A stretch of 13,699 bases of DNA from Bacteroidota bacterium (GTDB lineage Bacteria > Bacteroidota > Bacteroidia > Bacteroidales > UBA4417), in contig JAIFMH010000241.1 in assembly GCA_020048595.1 (NCBI GenBank), positions 1 through 13,699 of the forward strand, read 5' to 3'. Below, piece after piece: positions 6,342-13,699 of this stretch. The position numbers and the translations under genes are program-made. The notes below the pieces were generated by a model. It worked only from the letters and a program-made list of their open reading frames with translations, had not been told where the DNA came from and ran no database searches. The stretch's first letter is position 1; each line of letters starts with the position of its first letter.

Positions 6342-6511
6342 TATATCTGGTTAAACCCAAATTTCTCAATAGGTGATAAAGTCGAACTATTTGCGTTAGT
6401 TGGATTAATCCCGATTCAGCAAATCTTTGTTAGTTAAATATCTGCAATAGATAAACATTAGGTTTGCTTAATAAAATAAGGTACTGAGTAATTTGGGTTA
6501 AATCTATATTT
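6342..6511. mobile_element. MITE-like non-coding element with 20-bp inverted repeats (candidate)
   Basis: Left arm 6349-6368 (GGTTAAACCCAAATTTCTCA) and the reverse complement of right arm 6485-6504 (GATTTAACCCAAATTACTCA) agree at 17 of 20 bases. Directly outside them are TATATCT (6342-6348) and TATATTT (6505-6511), 6 of 7 identical, as a target duplication would look. The 116-bp interior has no ORF and can form small internal pairings (TATCT/AGATA, ATTTGC/GCAAAT). No transposase is present, so it could only be a non-autonomous element; an RNA structure or chance in AT-rich DNA remains possible. The rest of this gap, about 6575-6713, shows only a weak AT-only hairpin (6682-6706) beside the kinase stop. 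Confidence 0.4.
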
Positions 6512-6530
6512 GAAGAAATCAGGCGCAGAG

Positions 6531-6574
6531 AAAAAACTTTTAGCCGGGCAAAATGAATTCTTCAATTACCGGCT
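6531..6574 (-). terminator. Possible terminator of the histidine kinase gene
   Basis: Read on the minus strand, AGCCGG (6574-6569) pairs with CCGGCT (6547-6542). A small inner stem (TGAA/TTCA) sits in the loop. The structure is followed four bases later by a run of six T (6536-6531). It lies 140 bp behind the kinase stop and would also stop antisense transcription toward the paralog cluster. The loop is large, so confidence is limited. Confidence 0.4.
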
Positions 6575-6713
6575 TATAGTTAGGATGTGTTTTTACTGAA
6601 CGAAAAATGCTGTTCGCAGCAGCAATTTATGAGATTGAAAAAGCACCTGATTAAAATGGATGAGAATCTGTTTTTATGCTTTTATATTATCTGAATATCA
6701 ATATAATCCGAAA

Positions 6714-9017
6714 TCAGACTCCAAGCCAGTTCATTGCAGCATCATAGGTACTGAAAACCTCTACTGTTAAAGGGTATTTTGATTTAATATACTGTCCGAA
6801 CATAGTTGAATAAGCTACCTGATGCGGTGTTTCAGTTAACACGGCAAATTTTCGGTTCAACCGGTTGCCAGGCATGGCATTAAATATATTAAGAAATATT
6901 GGAAATTCTTTGCTTTCGCCACTGAATGTTGCTTTGCGTATATCGATAAGCACCGAATAGTTTGGATTGTAACCGGCACTGCTCCACAGTTTATTTATTT
7001 CGGCATTCAATATTGTTGAATCAAAATTTCCAAATAAAGTGGTAAAGCTAAGCTTCCTGGTATCATCTATTCTGTAATCTACTCTTGTTTCAGGCAACGT
7101 ATGTTGTAAATCTATTGATGCATCCTTCATTGTATCTTCTTCATTATGAGCTGGTAATGTAAAATGAAATACACTGCCTTTTCCTTTTTCACTTTCAAAC
7201 CATATTTTTCCGCCATTTCTGGTAACCAGGTCCTTACAAAGCAACAATCCAAATCCTGTGCCCTTTTCACCATCAGTACCAGGCGATGAGCTTACAGTAT
7301 CGACCCTGAATATTTTTTTCTGTTTTTCTTTAGGAATACCAATGCCGTTATCGGTAACAGATATCTCAACTGTATTCCCATTTTCTTTAACCATTATAGA
7401 TATACTTCCATGGTTGCGGGTAAATTTAAGTGCATTGCTCAACAGGTTGCGCAGCACGGTTTGAATAGCAAATTTATCGGCAAATGCTGTAATCTCCGGA
7501 TCAATATCCGCAAGGATCTCGATCTGTTTTCTGTCAGCCTCACCTCTGAGAATAACGATATTCTCGGATACAACCTCTGTTATAAAAAATACATCTTTTT
7601 CCCTTTCGCCTCGTCCCATCTGAACTGTTGACCACGCAAGTAAATCGTTGAGCAGTTGAAATGTTTGTTTCGATGAATTATTAAGCGCTCCAACCACTTC
7701 CATTAATTCACTTTCATCAAAATCTTTAATATTTTCGACTAAAAGCTCCGAAAGATTCATCATCGACCCTAAAGGGCTTCGCAGGTCATGAGCCAATATT
7801 GAGAACAGCTTATCTTTATCCCTGTTTAAAAGGGCAAGATCCTGATTGCTCCTTGCAAGGTGCTCTTCCGCGTTTTCTCTTTCTTTCATTTCATCCTGAA
7901 GCTCAATATTTGCTTTGCTTAATTCAGCAGTGCGTTGTTCAACTTTACTCTCAAGCTGAATATTGATCTGTTTCATCTCTTTTGTGAGCTTAATATTATC
8001 AATAATTACCAGGTATTGATGAATAATAAAAAGAATTATAACAAATACAATAAGTATTATAATTCCATGAAACATTTCAAAGGTCTGGTTCAGGACAAAT
8101 ACCACTAACAGGCCGATCAGTGAGATCAGAAAAATGCCGGGAAGAAAAATTATCCAGTTATTCTGTTTGAAAACTTTCACACTTTTTTCATCCTCTGCTG
8201 AGTGTTCCCTGATTTCTTTAAATCCAGTCAACCCACCAAGCAGCAATAGAATATAAAAGAAATAATATCCCGCATCAACAAGGTAATCTCGTCCCAGTGA
8301 TGAGTAAATAGAGTAAACCAGGTAAAATAAATCACTAAAGAAAATACAAATTGACCCAACAAGAAATATTCCCAGTATTTTTTGAATGCTTTTCACTGTA
8401 TAAGTGAAAAACAATATCATTATTATCCAGATTAAAATAACATCAAGCACCGGGTAGATGAAAACCATTAGAAGAGTAAGAGTGTCAAAATCCAGATCCG
8501 GACTACCTCGTAGAAGAAGCAGTACAGTGAAAATTATTGTTGCTGACAAAACAAGAATACTGATTTCGATAAACACCATGTTACGCCTTCGTGAAGGAGG
8601 CTGCGAACCAGCAATGGTGAGAACTGAGACTATAAACAACAGTGTTGCAGAAATATAAAGCAGGTCGACCGGCGACATAAAAGGATCAATATTGATACTG
8701 ACGAAATAAAGGTATAGCGCATCCCCCAGTGTCCAGGTCAACATTGTGATAGATAACCATAGTAAAGTACGGCTAAAAACATAGTTCCTTTTTTTCGAAA
8801 CACTATAAATCAGGTACAACAAAAAGGTAACTGAACCCGATAAAGTCAGTTCAAATACTGCGTTGAAAATATTCAATAGTTCACTTTCAATAAAAAGCAG
8901 ATTAACCAACATATTTATTCCAACCAAAACAATGCCTGGAATTAGAATATGCATCAACTTAATCCGATCAGGAAGCGTTAATAAATTCAAATAGAATTTT
9001 GCAAGCATTGAATGCAT
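6714..9017 (-). CDS. Membrane sensor histidine kinase with C-terminal SpoIIAA/STAS-like domain
   Basis: A 767-residue protein. The N-terminal half holds about ten hydrophobic segments (roughly 22-43, 57-73, 82-104, 117-136, 147-170, 182-207, 212-237, 247-266, 287-310, 316-340), followed by a coiled-coil linker (about 345-400). HisKA follows with the phosphorylated histidine H410 in SILAHDLRSPLGSM. The ATPase domain shows the N box NLLSNALKF (524-532), G1 DNGIGIP (556-562) and G2 GTGFGLLL (586-593). After the kinase ends at HFTLPAH, about 124 more residues (644-767) form an alpha/beta domain: VDYRIDDTRKLSFTTLFG, SVLIDIRKATF, RKFAVLTET and VEVFSTYDAAMNWLG. This pattern matches stand-alone STAS/SpoIIAA-like proteins of Bacteroidota. 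No response regulator is adjacent, so it is an orphan kinase. M4 (9008) is an alternative start. Confidence 0.95.
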   Translation of the reverse strand: MHSMLAKFYLNLLTLPDRIKLMHILIPGIVLVGINMLVNLLFIESELLNIFNAVFELTLSGSVTFLLYLIYSVSKKRNYVFSRTLLWLSITMLTWTLGDALYLYFVSINIDPFMSPVDLLYISATLLFIVSVLTIAGSQPPSRRRNMVFIEISILVLSATIIFTVLLLLRGSPDLDFDTLTLLMVFIYPVLDVILIWIIMILFFTYTVKSIQKILGIFLVGSICIFFSDLFYLVYSIYSSLGRDYLVDAGYYFFYILLLLGGLTGFKEIREHSAEDEKSVKVFKQNNWIIFLPGIFLISLIGLLVVFVLNQTFEMFHGIIILIVFVIILFIIHQYLVIIDNIKLTKEMKQINIQLESKVEQRTAELSKANIELQDEMKERENAEEHLARSNQDLALLNRDKDKLFSILAHDLRSPLGSMMNLSELLVENIKDFDESELMEVVGALNNSSKQTFQLLNDLLAWSTVQMGRGEREKDVFFITEVVSENIVILRGEADRKQIEILADIDPEITAFADKFAIQTVLRNLLSNALKFTRNHGSISIMVKENGNTVEISVTDNGIGIPKEKQKKIFRVDTVSSSPGTDGEKGTGFGLLLCKDLVTRNGGKIWFESEKGKGSVFHFTLPAHNEEDTMKDASIDLQHTLPETRVDYRIDDTRKLSFTTLFGNFDSTILNAEINKLWSSAGYNPNYSVLIDIRKATFSGESKEFPIFLNIFNAMPGNRLNRKFAVLTETPHQVAYSTMFGQYIKSKYPLTVEVFSTYDAAMNWLGV

Positions 9018-9130
9018 TTAAAGTTAAAAAAAAGTAAACGTAAAAAATAGATTTCCGCTTCCATTATTGACAGGATAAACAGTAATCCAGGTACTAACCA
9101 TGCATATAGAATAACCAAAATTTCGGACAT

Positions 9131-9160
9131 CAAAAATACAAAGAAACCCTATACTAACAA
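9131..9160 (-). promoter_or_regulatory. Promoter of the histidine kinase gene
   Basis: On the minus strand TTG (9160-9158) is followed by a 19-base spacer and TATTTTTG (9138-9131). This fits the Bacteroidota -33/-7 pattern (TTG, 19-21 bases, TAnnTTTG) with both elements present. The leader would be about 105-110 bases to the ATG at 9017. It is the best promoter match in the window. Confidence 0.6.
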
Positions 9161-9240
9161 CAATTGAGTATTTTGATGCCCGCACTTGTGAATATACTCG
9201 TACTTTTACACTTCATTTTTAAACAGATACAATTCAGTAC

Positions 9241-9660
9241 ATGATGGGAAATTACTTCGAAGGAAAAGCAATTTATTCAAACGGCATATATAATCTTTCA
9301 CCTTTGCAGGCATATAAACTTTGTCAGGAAGGCTCAGTAATTGTTGATGTGCGCGAAGAATACCTGAATCGGTTTAAGATATTTGATGTTCCCGGCCTGA
9401 TATTTTGTCCAAAGAAAAACCTGCTTGAATTAATGGAAAAACTTCCGGTTGACAAACCACTGATTATTGCTGATGCCAGTGGCATTCACAGTCCTGAAGC
9501 TGTGAGAATGCTGATTGAAAAAGGATTCAAAGGAATATGCGCTAATCTCTCGGGTGGTCTTGTGGAATGGGAGCATTCAGGATTACCGGTAGTTATTAAT
9601 TACGAAGAAAGGCTTTCAGGTCAATGTGCATGCCAGCTGAAACCTAGGGAGAAAAAGTAA
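9241..9660 (+). CDS. Rhodanese-fold protein lacking the catalytic cysteine
   Basis: A 139-residue single rhodanese domain without signal peptide. Landmarks are LSPLQAYKLCQEGSVIVDVREE (19-40), the usual DVRE motif, and the closing NLSGGLVEWEHSGLPVV (102-118), matching the family's GGxxxWxxxGxP ending. The active-site loop, normally C-x-x-G-x-R-S, reads DASGIHS at residues 78-84. Asp78 replaces the catalytic cysteine and His83 the usual arginine, so normal thiosulfate or persulfide transfer is unlikely. A CxC pair near the end (C129, C131 in GQCACQLK) could provide other thiol chemistry or metal binding. It is divergent from the kinase gene and convergent with the transporter gene 75 bp away. 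M2 (9244) is an alternative start. Likely a binding or regulatory rhodanese homolog. Confidence 0.9.
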   Translation: MMGNYFEGKAIYSNGIYNLSPLQAYKLCQEGSVIVDVREEYLNRFKIFDVPGLIFCPKKNLLELMEKLPVDKPLIIADASGIHSPEAVRMLIEKGFKGICANLSGGLVEWEHSGLPVVINYEERLSGQCACQLKPREKK

Positions 9661-9735
9661 GAGTGAGTAAGCGGCAGGTAGCGAAATATACCCTTTGGGA
9701 AAATTATCTCACCTGGTACAAATTCAAATACTGTT

Positions 9736-10524
9736 TTATTTTTCCCAGTTCTGATCAGCTTCTTCAATAAGTATTTCTGAAGTCTCTTTCCCCAGATATT
9801 TATCAATTGCTATATGCACAAGATAAATGAGCGGCGTTAATGCAATAGCGAGCAACACTTTATAAATATATTGAACCAGTCCTACCCTGAAAACCTGTTC
9901 CAGACTCCAGTTACCAAGGAAATAGAATGCAATAAAAAGTATAACAAAACTGTCAATAAGCTGAGATACTACTGTTGATCCTGTTGCCCGTAGCCAAAGG
10001 AATTTATGCCCGGTCAGTTTCCTGAAATAGTGAAAAACATATGCATCCACCAACTGGCTAACAAGGAAAGCAGTAAGTGAACCTACAATAATACCCAATC
10101 CCATTCTAAAAATGGTTGTATACGCAAAATTGATATCAAACGGCTTGCCTTGCGCGTCAATTCCATTCAGTTTCATCCAGAAATCAGCCGGTGGCATATC
10201 AGTCCACATCAGGATAATAAGAAATGCATACGCAATCATACCTGCAGTAATAAAGCTTATACGTCGCACTCCAGTTTTCCCGAAATATTCATTTATAATA
10301 TCTGAAAAAATAAAGACTATCGGCCAGATCAAAACGCCTACGCTCAGATTCAGATCAGTTATAATTCCAAAAATATTGAGTTGCAAAGGCGCCAGGCCCA
10401 GTAGTTTTTCAACCGAAAATATTTTCACTCCACCAAATTCAGCAATAATTGCATTGGTGATAAAGAAACTTGCCAATATCAGGTAAAGGAATGTTTTCTT
10501 GTTCAAATGACTCGAGTTTTCCAT
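9736..10524 (-). CDS. yhhQ: Queuosine precursor transporter, YhhQ/COG1738 family
   Basis: An inner-membrane protein of 262 residues with about six to seven hydrophobic segments. It belongs to the family that imports queuine-pathway precursors (preQ0/preQ1) for tRNA queuosine. Family hallmarks are SDIINEYFGKTGVRR (74-88), GSLTAFLVSQLVDAYVFHYF (148-167), LWLRATGSTVVSQLIDSFVI (176-195) and a last stretch QYIYKVLLAIALTPLIYLVH (218-237). An amphipathic hydrophilic loop with charged and glycine residues lies at about 118-134. No queuosine synthesis gene adjoins it, and I found no preQ1 riboswitch in its leader, so the substrate is inferred from the family. Its start ATG at 10524 is preceded by GGACATAATAATGCC without a strong ribosome binding site, as usual in this phylum. 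Confidence 0.92.
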   Translation of the reverse strand: MENSSHLNKKTFLYLILASFFITNAIIAEFGGVKIFSVEKLLGLAPLQLNIFGIITDLNLSVGVLIWPIVFIFSDIINEYFGKTGVRRISFITAGMIAYAFLIILMWTDMPPADFWMKLNGIDAQGKPFDINFAYTTIFRMGLGIIVGSLTAFLVSQLVDAYVFHYFRKLTGHKFLWLRATGSTVVSQLIDSFVILFIAFYFLGNWSLEQVFRVGLVQYIYKVLLAIALTPLIYLVHIAIDKYLGKETSEILIEEADQNWEK

Positions 10525-10549
10525 GGCATTATTATGTCCGTTTGAGAAT

Positions 10550-10580
10550 CTAAAATATTATAACGTGTTAAAATCGTCAA
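10550..10580 (-). promoter_or_regulatory. Possible promoter of the yhhQ gene
   Basis: On the minus strand TTG (10580-10578) is followed by 20 bases and TATTTTAG (10557-10550), one mismatch from TAnnTTTG. The leader would be about 20 bases. A TATAAT inside the spacer could be a chance match. Confidence 0.4.
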
Positions 10581-10616
10581 TTGCTCTGTAAAAAATTAAA
10601 TGACCAATTGAACTAC

Positions 10617-10679
10617 GTTTCACTTTTCACTCTTCACTTTTCACTCTTCACTTTTCACTTTTCACTTTTCACTTTTCAC
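10617..10679. repeat. Second heptanucleotide tandem array, 9 units of TTTTCAC type
   Basis: GTTTCAC (10617-10623) starts nine consecutive heptamers ending at 10679: TTTTCAC units with two TCTTCAC variants, all in register, the last four perfect. The period (7 bp) equals that of the array at 854-1042, but the unit is different. It lies between the stop of the large receiver/ATP-grasp gene and the promoter of yhhQ, both on the minus strand, where the unit reads GTGAAAA. Confidence 0.93.
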
Positions 10680-10698
10680 CATAATTTCCTCCGTAATC

Positions 10699-10722
10699 AG
10701 AGACGCGAGGCATCGCGTCTCT
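10699..10722. repeat. REP-like hairpin overlapping a stop codon
   Basis: AGAGACGCG (10699-10707) and CGCGTCTCT (10714-10722) form a perfect 9-bp stem with loop AGGCAT. The outer two bases of the right arm belong to the stop codon of the gene ending at 10721. No T run follows on either strand. GTAGAGACGCG-type palindromes are familiar as dispersed repeats in cyanobacteria and Bacteroidota, so this is probably a REP-like copy that may stabilise or end the transcript. Confidence 0.7.
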
Positions 10723-13699
10723 AGCCCCATGTTACAACTGCCAGTCTCTTACGCCCGTCCATACGTATCTTCAATGCTTTATCAAACCTCACATGCCGGA
10801 AAAAGTTCGTTTTATTAATGAGTTTCTGCTTTTTCAGCAGTTCAAAATCAATAAAGCTCTTTCCTACCTCAGGCTGAACGGAAAAATAACCCACATTCAT
10901 GGATGTAACATTATGAAAAAAGTGTGATCCTGAAGAAGCATCGAGCGGATAGCCCTCAAGACTGGTTTCAACTATAGTTTTGGCATTGCTTATTTGCGGC
11001 CAGTTCACCGGTATTCCAATCCAGCGATCGCGTGTGCCCCAGCGTCCGGGACCGATAAGTATATATTTGCGGTTTTCCTTACGCATAATATGGTTCAGTT
11101 CTTCAATTTCGATTGCCATTTCAGGGGTTTTACTCTTGTCGAATTCATCAATATCAACGTAAATAACATCGGTGATATCTGCAACCAGCCCGTTACCCAT
11201 GCCTTTTTCGGAAAAAAGAACTATCTCATCTTGCCTAATCTCATTCATATCCACCTGGTAATCAAGCTCAGCACCAATTAATGGCTTGATTTGCAAAAGG
11301 TAAAAAGTAGTTTTATAAGCAGCATCGCGAGTTAGGTCGATAGCAAATTCAATTTCGACCGGTGTACCCATGGCTTCCTTTACAATATCAAGTACAGTCT
11401 CAATGGTTTTTGCCATAGGGCAATATTCATATTTCAACACATTGCTGAAATTAATAACTCTCGGCCCTGGAGTAGTTATGCCAGGCACAAGTCGTTGATT
11501 TTCCCTGTCGTAAACAGATGCCAGGTGACGGAGTGTTCCATGTTTTTCGGCTATGTCGATATCCATTTCGCGCAGGCCGGCCATTTCGCCTTCAAGCAGG
11601 TTAACATCGCTTTTTGCCAGGTCGACAGCCAGGAATTTCACCTGTGAGTTTTTGTATAAATCCTTTGCCGTTACTATCTCCACAGCCGGATAAATGGGTG
11701 AAAAACGGTATGCACTTCCTCCATCAACAACATACTTGCCTAATCCAAGAGCAGCAACAGCAAAGCCTTCTTCCGGTTTCATATGAGCAAACGGATAATA
11801 ATTGTACGATTGGGCCACACCGCTGATATGTGGATAAAACACATCATCATACTGATGTCCAACTACTTCCTGTATAACGATAGCCATTTTTTCTTCGTCG
11901 AGTTTATAATTTATGGCTTCGATATATCCACGGGCTTCAGGCGAATACACAGATGCATACACCAGTTTGATGGCATTCATTATTTGCGTGAGACGAACAT
12001 TGATATCCGGGTGATTGTTTGGTAAGAGGTACGTCTCAAAAATCCCGGCAAACGGTTGTGAAAGAGAATCCTCAAACATTCCTGATGATCGTACGGCAAT
12101 GGGTTTATTTATCAGTTTGAGTAAAACCCGGAGCCGGCGTATTAATGTATCGGTAAGGGCGCCCGAAGCAAATATGTTCCGGATTTCGTCGTAATTCTCA
12201 ATATTGGTGATTTTTTCTTTAATCCTGTTGCGTTCAATAAAATATTCGAATTCGTCGGTACCTATTACTGACGTGCGAGGCGAACGAATGTTGATTTCAG
12301 GAACATGTTTATTAAAATCGTAATTGTAGATCAGCGTGTTGATAAATGCCAGTCCTCTTCCTTTACCACCTAACGAACCCGGAACCAGGGTAACCACATT
12401 ATGCTCATCCAGCAGCGCTGATTCCTCAAAAGGAATTACTTTACCTTTATCCTGTTCGTTTCTGAATTGCTGGATAACTTCAATAAGATATGCTCTTAAT
12501 TCGGAAGGACTGCTAAAATCGGTAACCTTTCCGGGATTCAGAATTTTAGCCACCTGTATTTCGCCGCGAGCCATCAGCCAAAGCGAAAAATGATCTTTTC
12601 GGGCATGGTAAATGAGCGATTCGTCAGGGATAGTGCGAAGATGATGCTCAAATTCACGCAACGATTTGGCGATTGCAATCTGAGTCCCGTCTTTATCACG
12701 GTATATAAAATTTCCGAATCCCAGGTAGTGGGAAATAAAACTTTTAAAATCCTGTGATAAGCTTTCCGAATTTTTATCGATGAAAGTTGCCCTTAAATCA
12801 TATGCGCGTTTGGCATTATTGGGATCGGATGACTGAATTATTACGGGAAGATCGGAATTAGACTCACGCACATAACTCACCAGATCAAATCCGGCTTCGC
12901 TGTATTCCTTTCCATTCCGGTTAAATTTAACATCTGTGATCAGACAAAGCAGGAAATCCTGGTAATCGTTAATAATTTCAAGGGCTTCTTCATAATTGGC
13001 TGCCAACAAAATTTTAGGGCGGGCACGCAGACGAAGTACTTTATAAAGTTCATCGGTACTCACATCGTCAATAATCCTGCGGGTTTGCTCCATTACAATT
13101 CCATACAGCAGCGGCAGATAGCGGGAGTAATACTGCGGACTATCTTCAACCAGGAGTAATACCCTTACCAACCCTACACGGGTATCATTTTCAACATTTA
13201 TTTTATCCTCAAGCAACTTGATCATGGCAAAAAACACTTTGCTTTCGCCATTCCATACAAATACACGATCGATATTTTTATACCGTTCGCTCACAGCAGT
13301 GAAATAGGGCACATCCGAATTGTTGTTTAACAAGGCGAAGATTGGAATATATGGAAATTCCTTCCTGATATGTGCCGAAATACTTACCGGCAAAGTTTTA
13401 TCAACACCTACCATAAAAATTACCAGGTCGTAATGTTTTGCATTCAACTGGATTACAGCTTCTTCTGTTGACGAAACGCCGGTTATGCGGGGAACTGAAG
13501 TCAGGCTGAGCTGGTGGTATTCGCCCAGCACATACTCCGAAAAACGGCCTTCCTTTTCAATCGTGTATGCATCATAAAGATTAGCTACCAGTAAAATCTC
13601 CTTCACTTTAAACGGGCACAGATCGTGATACACATCACGGTCCGAATTATTTTTGTTCAGAAACCGCTGAAGTAATTGTTTGCCGCTGACCGGCGTTTC
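10721..13699 (-). CDS. Receiver-domain/PEP-synthase-type ATP-binding protein (5' end beyond window)
   Basis: The frame is open to the right edge (992 codons). A GTG at 13633 is in frame, but coding-like sequence (ETPVSGKQLLQRFLNKN...) continues upstream, so the true start is outside. Numbering from that GTG: residues 10-145 resemble a receiver fold without clear catalytic aspartates. Residues 157-300 are a receiver with acid pair E163-D164, phospho-acceptor candidate D234 (CLITDVKF), S268 and K287. Residues 412-785 form the pyruvate/PEP-binding ATP-grasp domain: GGKGRGLAF (422-430), AVRSSGMFED (513-522), VIQEVVG and LLQIKPL (779-785). The phosphohistidine swivel motif (TSHAAI type) and the PEP-synthase barrel are not seen. 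The end instead has GPGRWGTRDRWIGIPVNWPQ (861-880) and GSHFFHNVTS. Function is unproven; it may be a phosphorylation-controlled kinase or phosphotransferase. Confidence 0.86.
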   Translation of the reverse strand, partial: ETPVSGKQLLQRFLNKNNSDRDVYHDLCPFKVKEILLVANLYDAYTIEKEGRFSEYVLGEYHQLSLTSVPRITGVSSTEEAVIQLNAKHYDLVIFMVGVDKTLPVSISAHIRKEFPYIPIFALLNNNSDVPYFTAVSERYKNIDRVFVWNGESKVFFAMIKLLEDKINVENDTRVGLVRVLLLVEDSPQYYSRYLPLLYGIVMEQTRRIIDDVSTDELYKVLRLRARPKILLAANYEEALEIINDYQDFLLCLITDVKFNRNGKEYSEAGFDLVSYVRESNSDLPVIIQSSDPNNAKRAYDLRATFIDKNSESLSQDFKSFISHYLGFGNFIYRDKDGTQIAIAKSLREFEHHLRTIPDESLIYHARKDHFSLWLMARGEIQVAKILNPGKVTDFSSPSELRAYLIEVIQQFRNEQDKGKVIPFEESALLDEHNVVTLVPGSLGGKGRGLAFINTLIYNYDFNKHVPEINIRSPRTSVIGTDEFEYFIERNRIKEKITNIENYDEIRNIFASGALTDTLIRRLRVLLKLINKPIAVRSSGMFEDSLSQPFAGIFETYLLPNNHPDINVRLTQIMNAIKLVYASVYSPEARGYIEAINYKLDEEKMAIVIQEVVGHQYDDVFYPHISGVAQSYNYYPFAHMKPEEGFAVAALGLGKYVVDGGSAYRFSPIYPAVEIVTAKDLYKNSQVKFLAVDLAKSDVNLLEGEMAGLREMDIDIAEKHGTLRHLASVYDRENQRLVPGITTPGPRVINFSNVLKYEYCPMAKTIETVLDIVKEAMGTPVEIEFAIDLTRDAAYKTTFYLLQIKPLIGAELDYQVDMNEIRQDEIVLFSEKGMGNGLVADITDVIYVDIDEFDKSKTPEMAIEIEELNHIMRKENRKYILIGPGRWGTRDRWIGIPVNWPQISNAKTIVETSLEGYPLDASSGSHFFHNVTSMNVGYFSVQPEVGKSFIDFELLKKQKLINKTNFFRHVRFDKALKIRMDGRKRLAVVTWG

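Noticed and set aside
6505..6512. TATATTTG as a plus-strand promoter
   Set aside because: It matches the -7 consensus but has no -33 TTG at the right distance and no plus-strand gene for 2.7 kb. It is better explained as part of the flank of the inverted-repeat element.
10525..10620. preQ1 riboswitch ahead of the queuosine-precursor transporter
   Set aside because: The leader appears only about 20 bases long from the likely promoter, and I see no H-type pseudoknot pattern with an A-rich tail next to the start.
10671..10695. Minus-strand GGAGGAAATTATGG, a strong-looking ribosome site with an ATG
   Set aside because: The frame stops after six codons inside the heptamer array, so no protein is encoded.

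Overview
The window looks like chromosomal DNA of a Bacteroidota bacterium, probably Bacteroidales-like. It is moderately AT-rich. Shine-Dalgarno signals are weak or absent. Several promoters fit the Bacteroidota -7 element TAnnTTTG. The protein families (BetR-like HTH regulators, a receiver-ATP-grasp protein, intergenic heptanucleotide arrays) also fit this phylum. No tRNA, rRNA, CRISPR array, transposase or phage gene is visible.

Left part (1-2508, all minus strand): an arsenic-response operon reading right to left. Its order is arsR (sensor), arsC (thioredoxin-type arsenate reductase), a C_GCAxxG_C_C redox/metal cysteine protein, and arsM (arsenite S-adenosylmethionine methyltransferase, running off the left edge). 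Together they would sense As(III), reduce As(V) and methylate As(III). The arsR promoter carries a TATATTTG -7 element inside one of two tandem 20-bp imperfect palindromes, which I propose are the ArsR operators. A strict 7-bp repeat array lies between the C_GCAxxG_C_C gene and arsM.

Middle part (2509-6713): a BetR-like HTH regulator on the minus strand, an 820-bp region with no convincing gene, then three tandem plus-strand genes for small secreted cysteine-containing paralogs of a family I do not recognise. Just after the third copy is a short non-coding segment bounded by 20-bp inverted repeats and 7-bp near-identical flanks, resembling a miniature mobile element.

Right part (6714-13699): a large membrane histidine kinase with a C-terminal SpoIIAA/STAS-like domain (minus), a rhodanese-fold protein without the catalytic cysteine (plus), a YhhQ-type queuosine-precursor transporter (minus), a second heptanucleotide array, a REP-like hairpin on a stop codon, and a large protein combining receiver-like domains with a PEP-synthase-type ATP-binding domain (minus, 5' end beyond the right edge).

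The observations most worth following are the tandem secreted paralog family, the histidine kinase/STAS-like fusion, the receiver-ATP-grasp protein lacking a visible phosphohistidine domain, the 7-bp arrays placed just behind stop codons, and the paired palindromes at the ars promoter.
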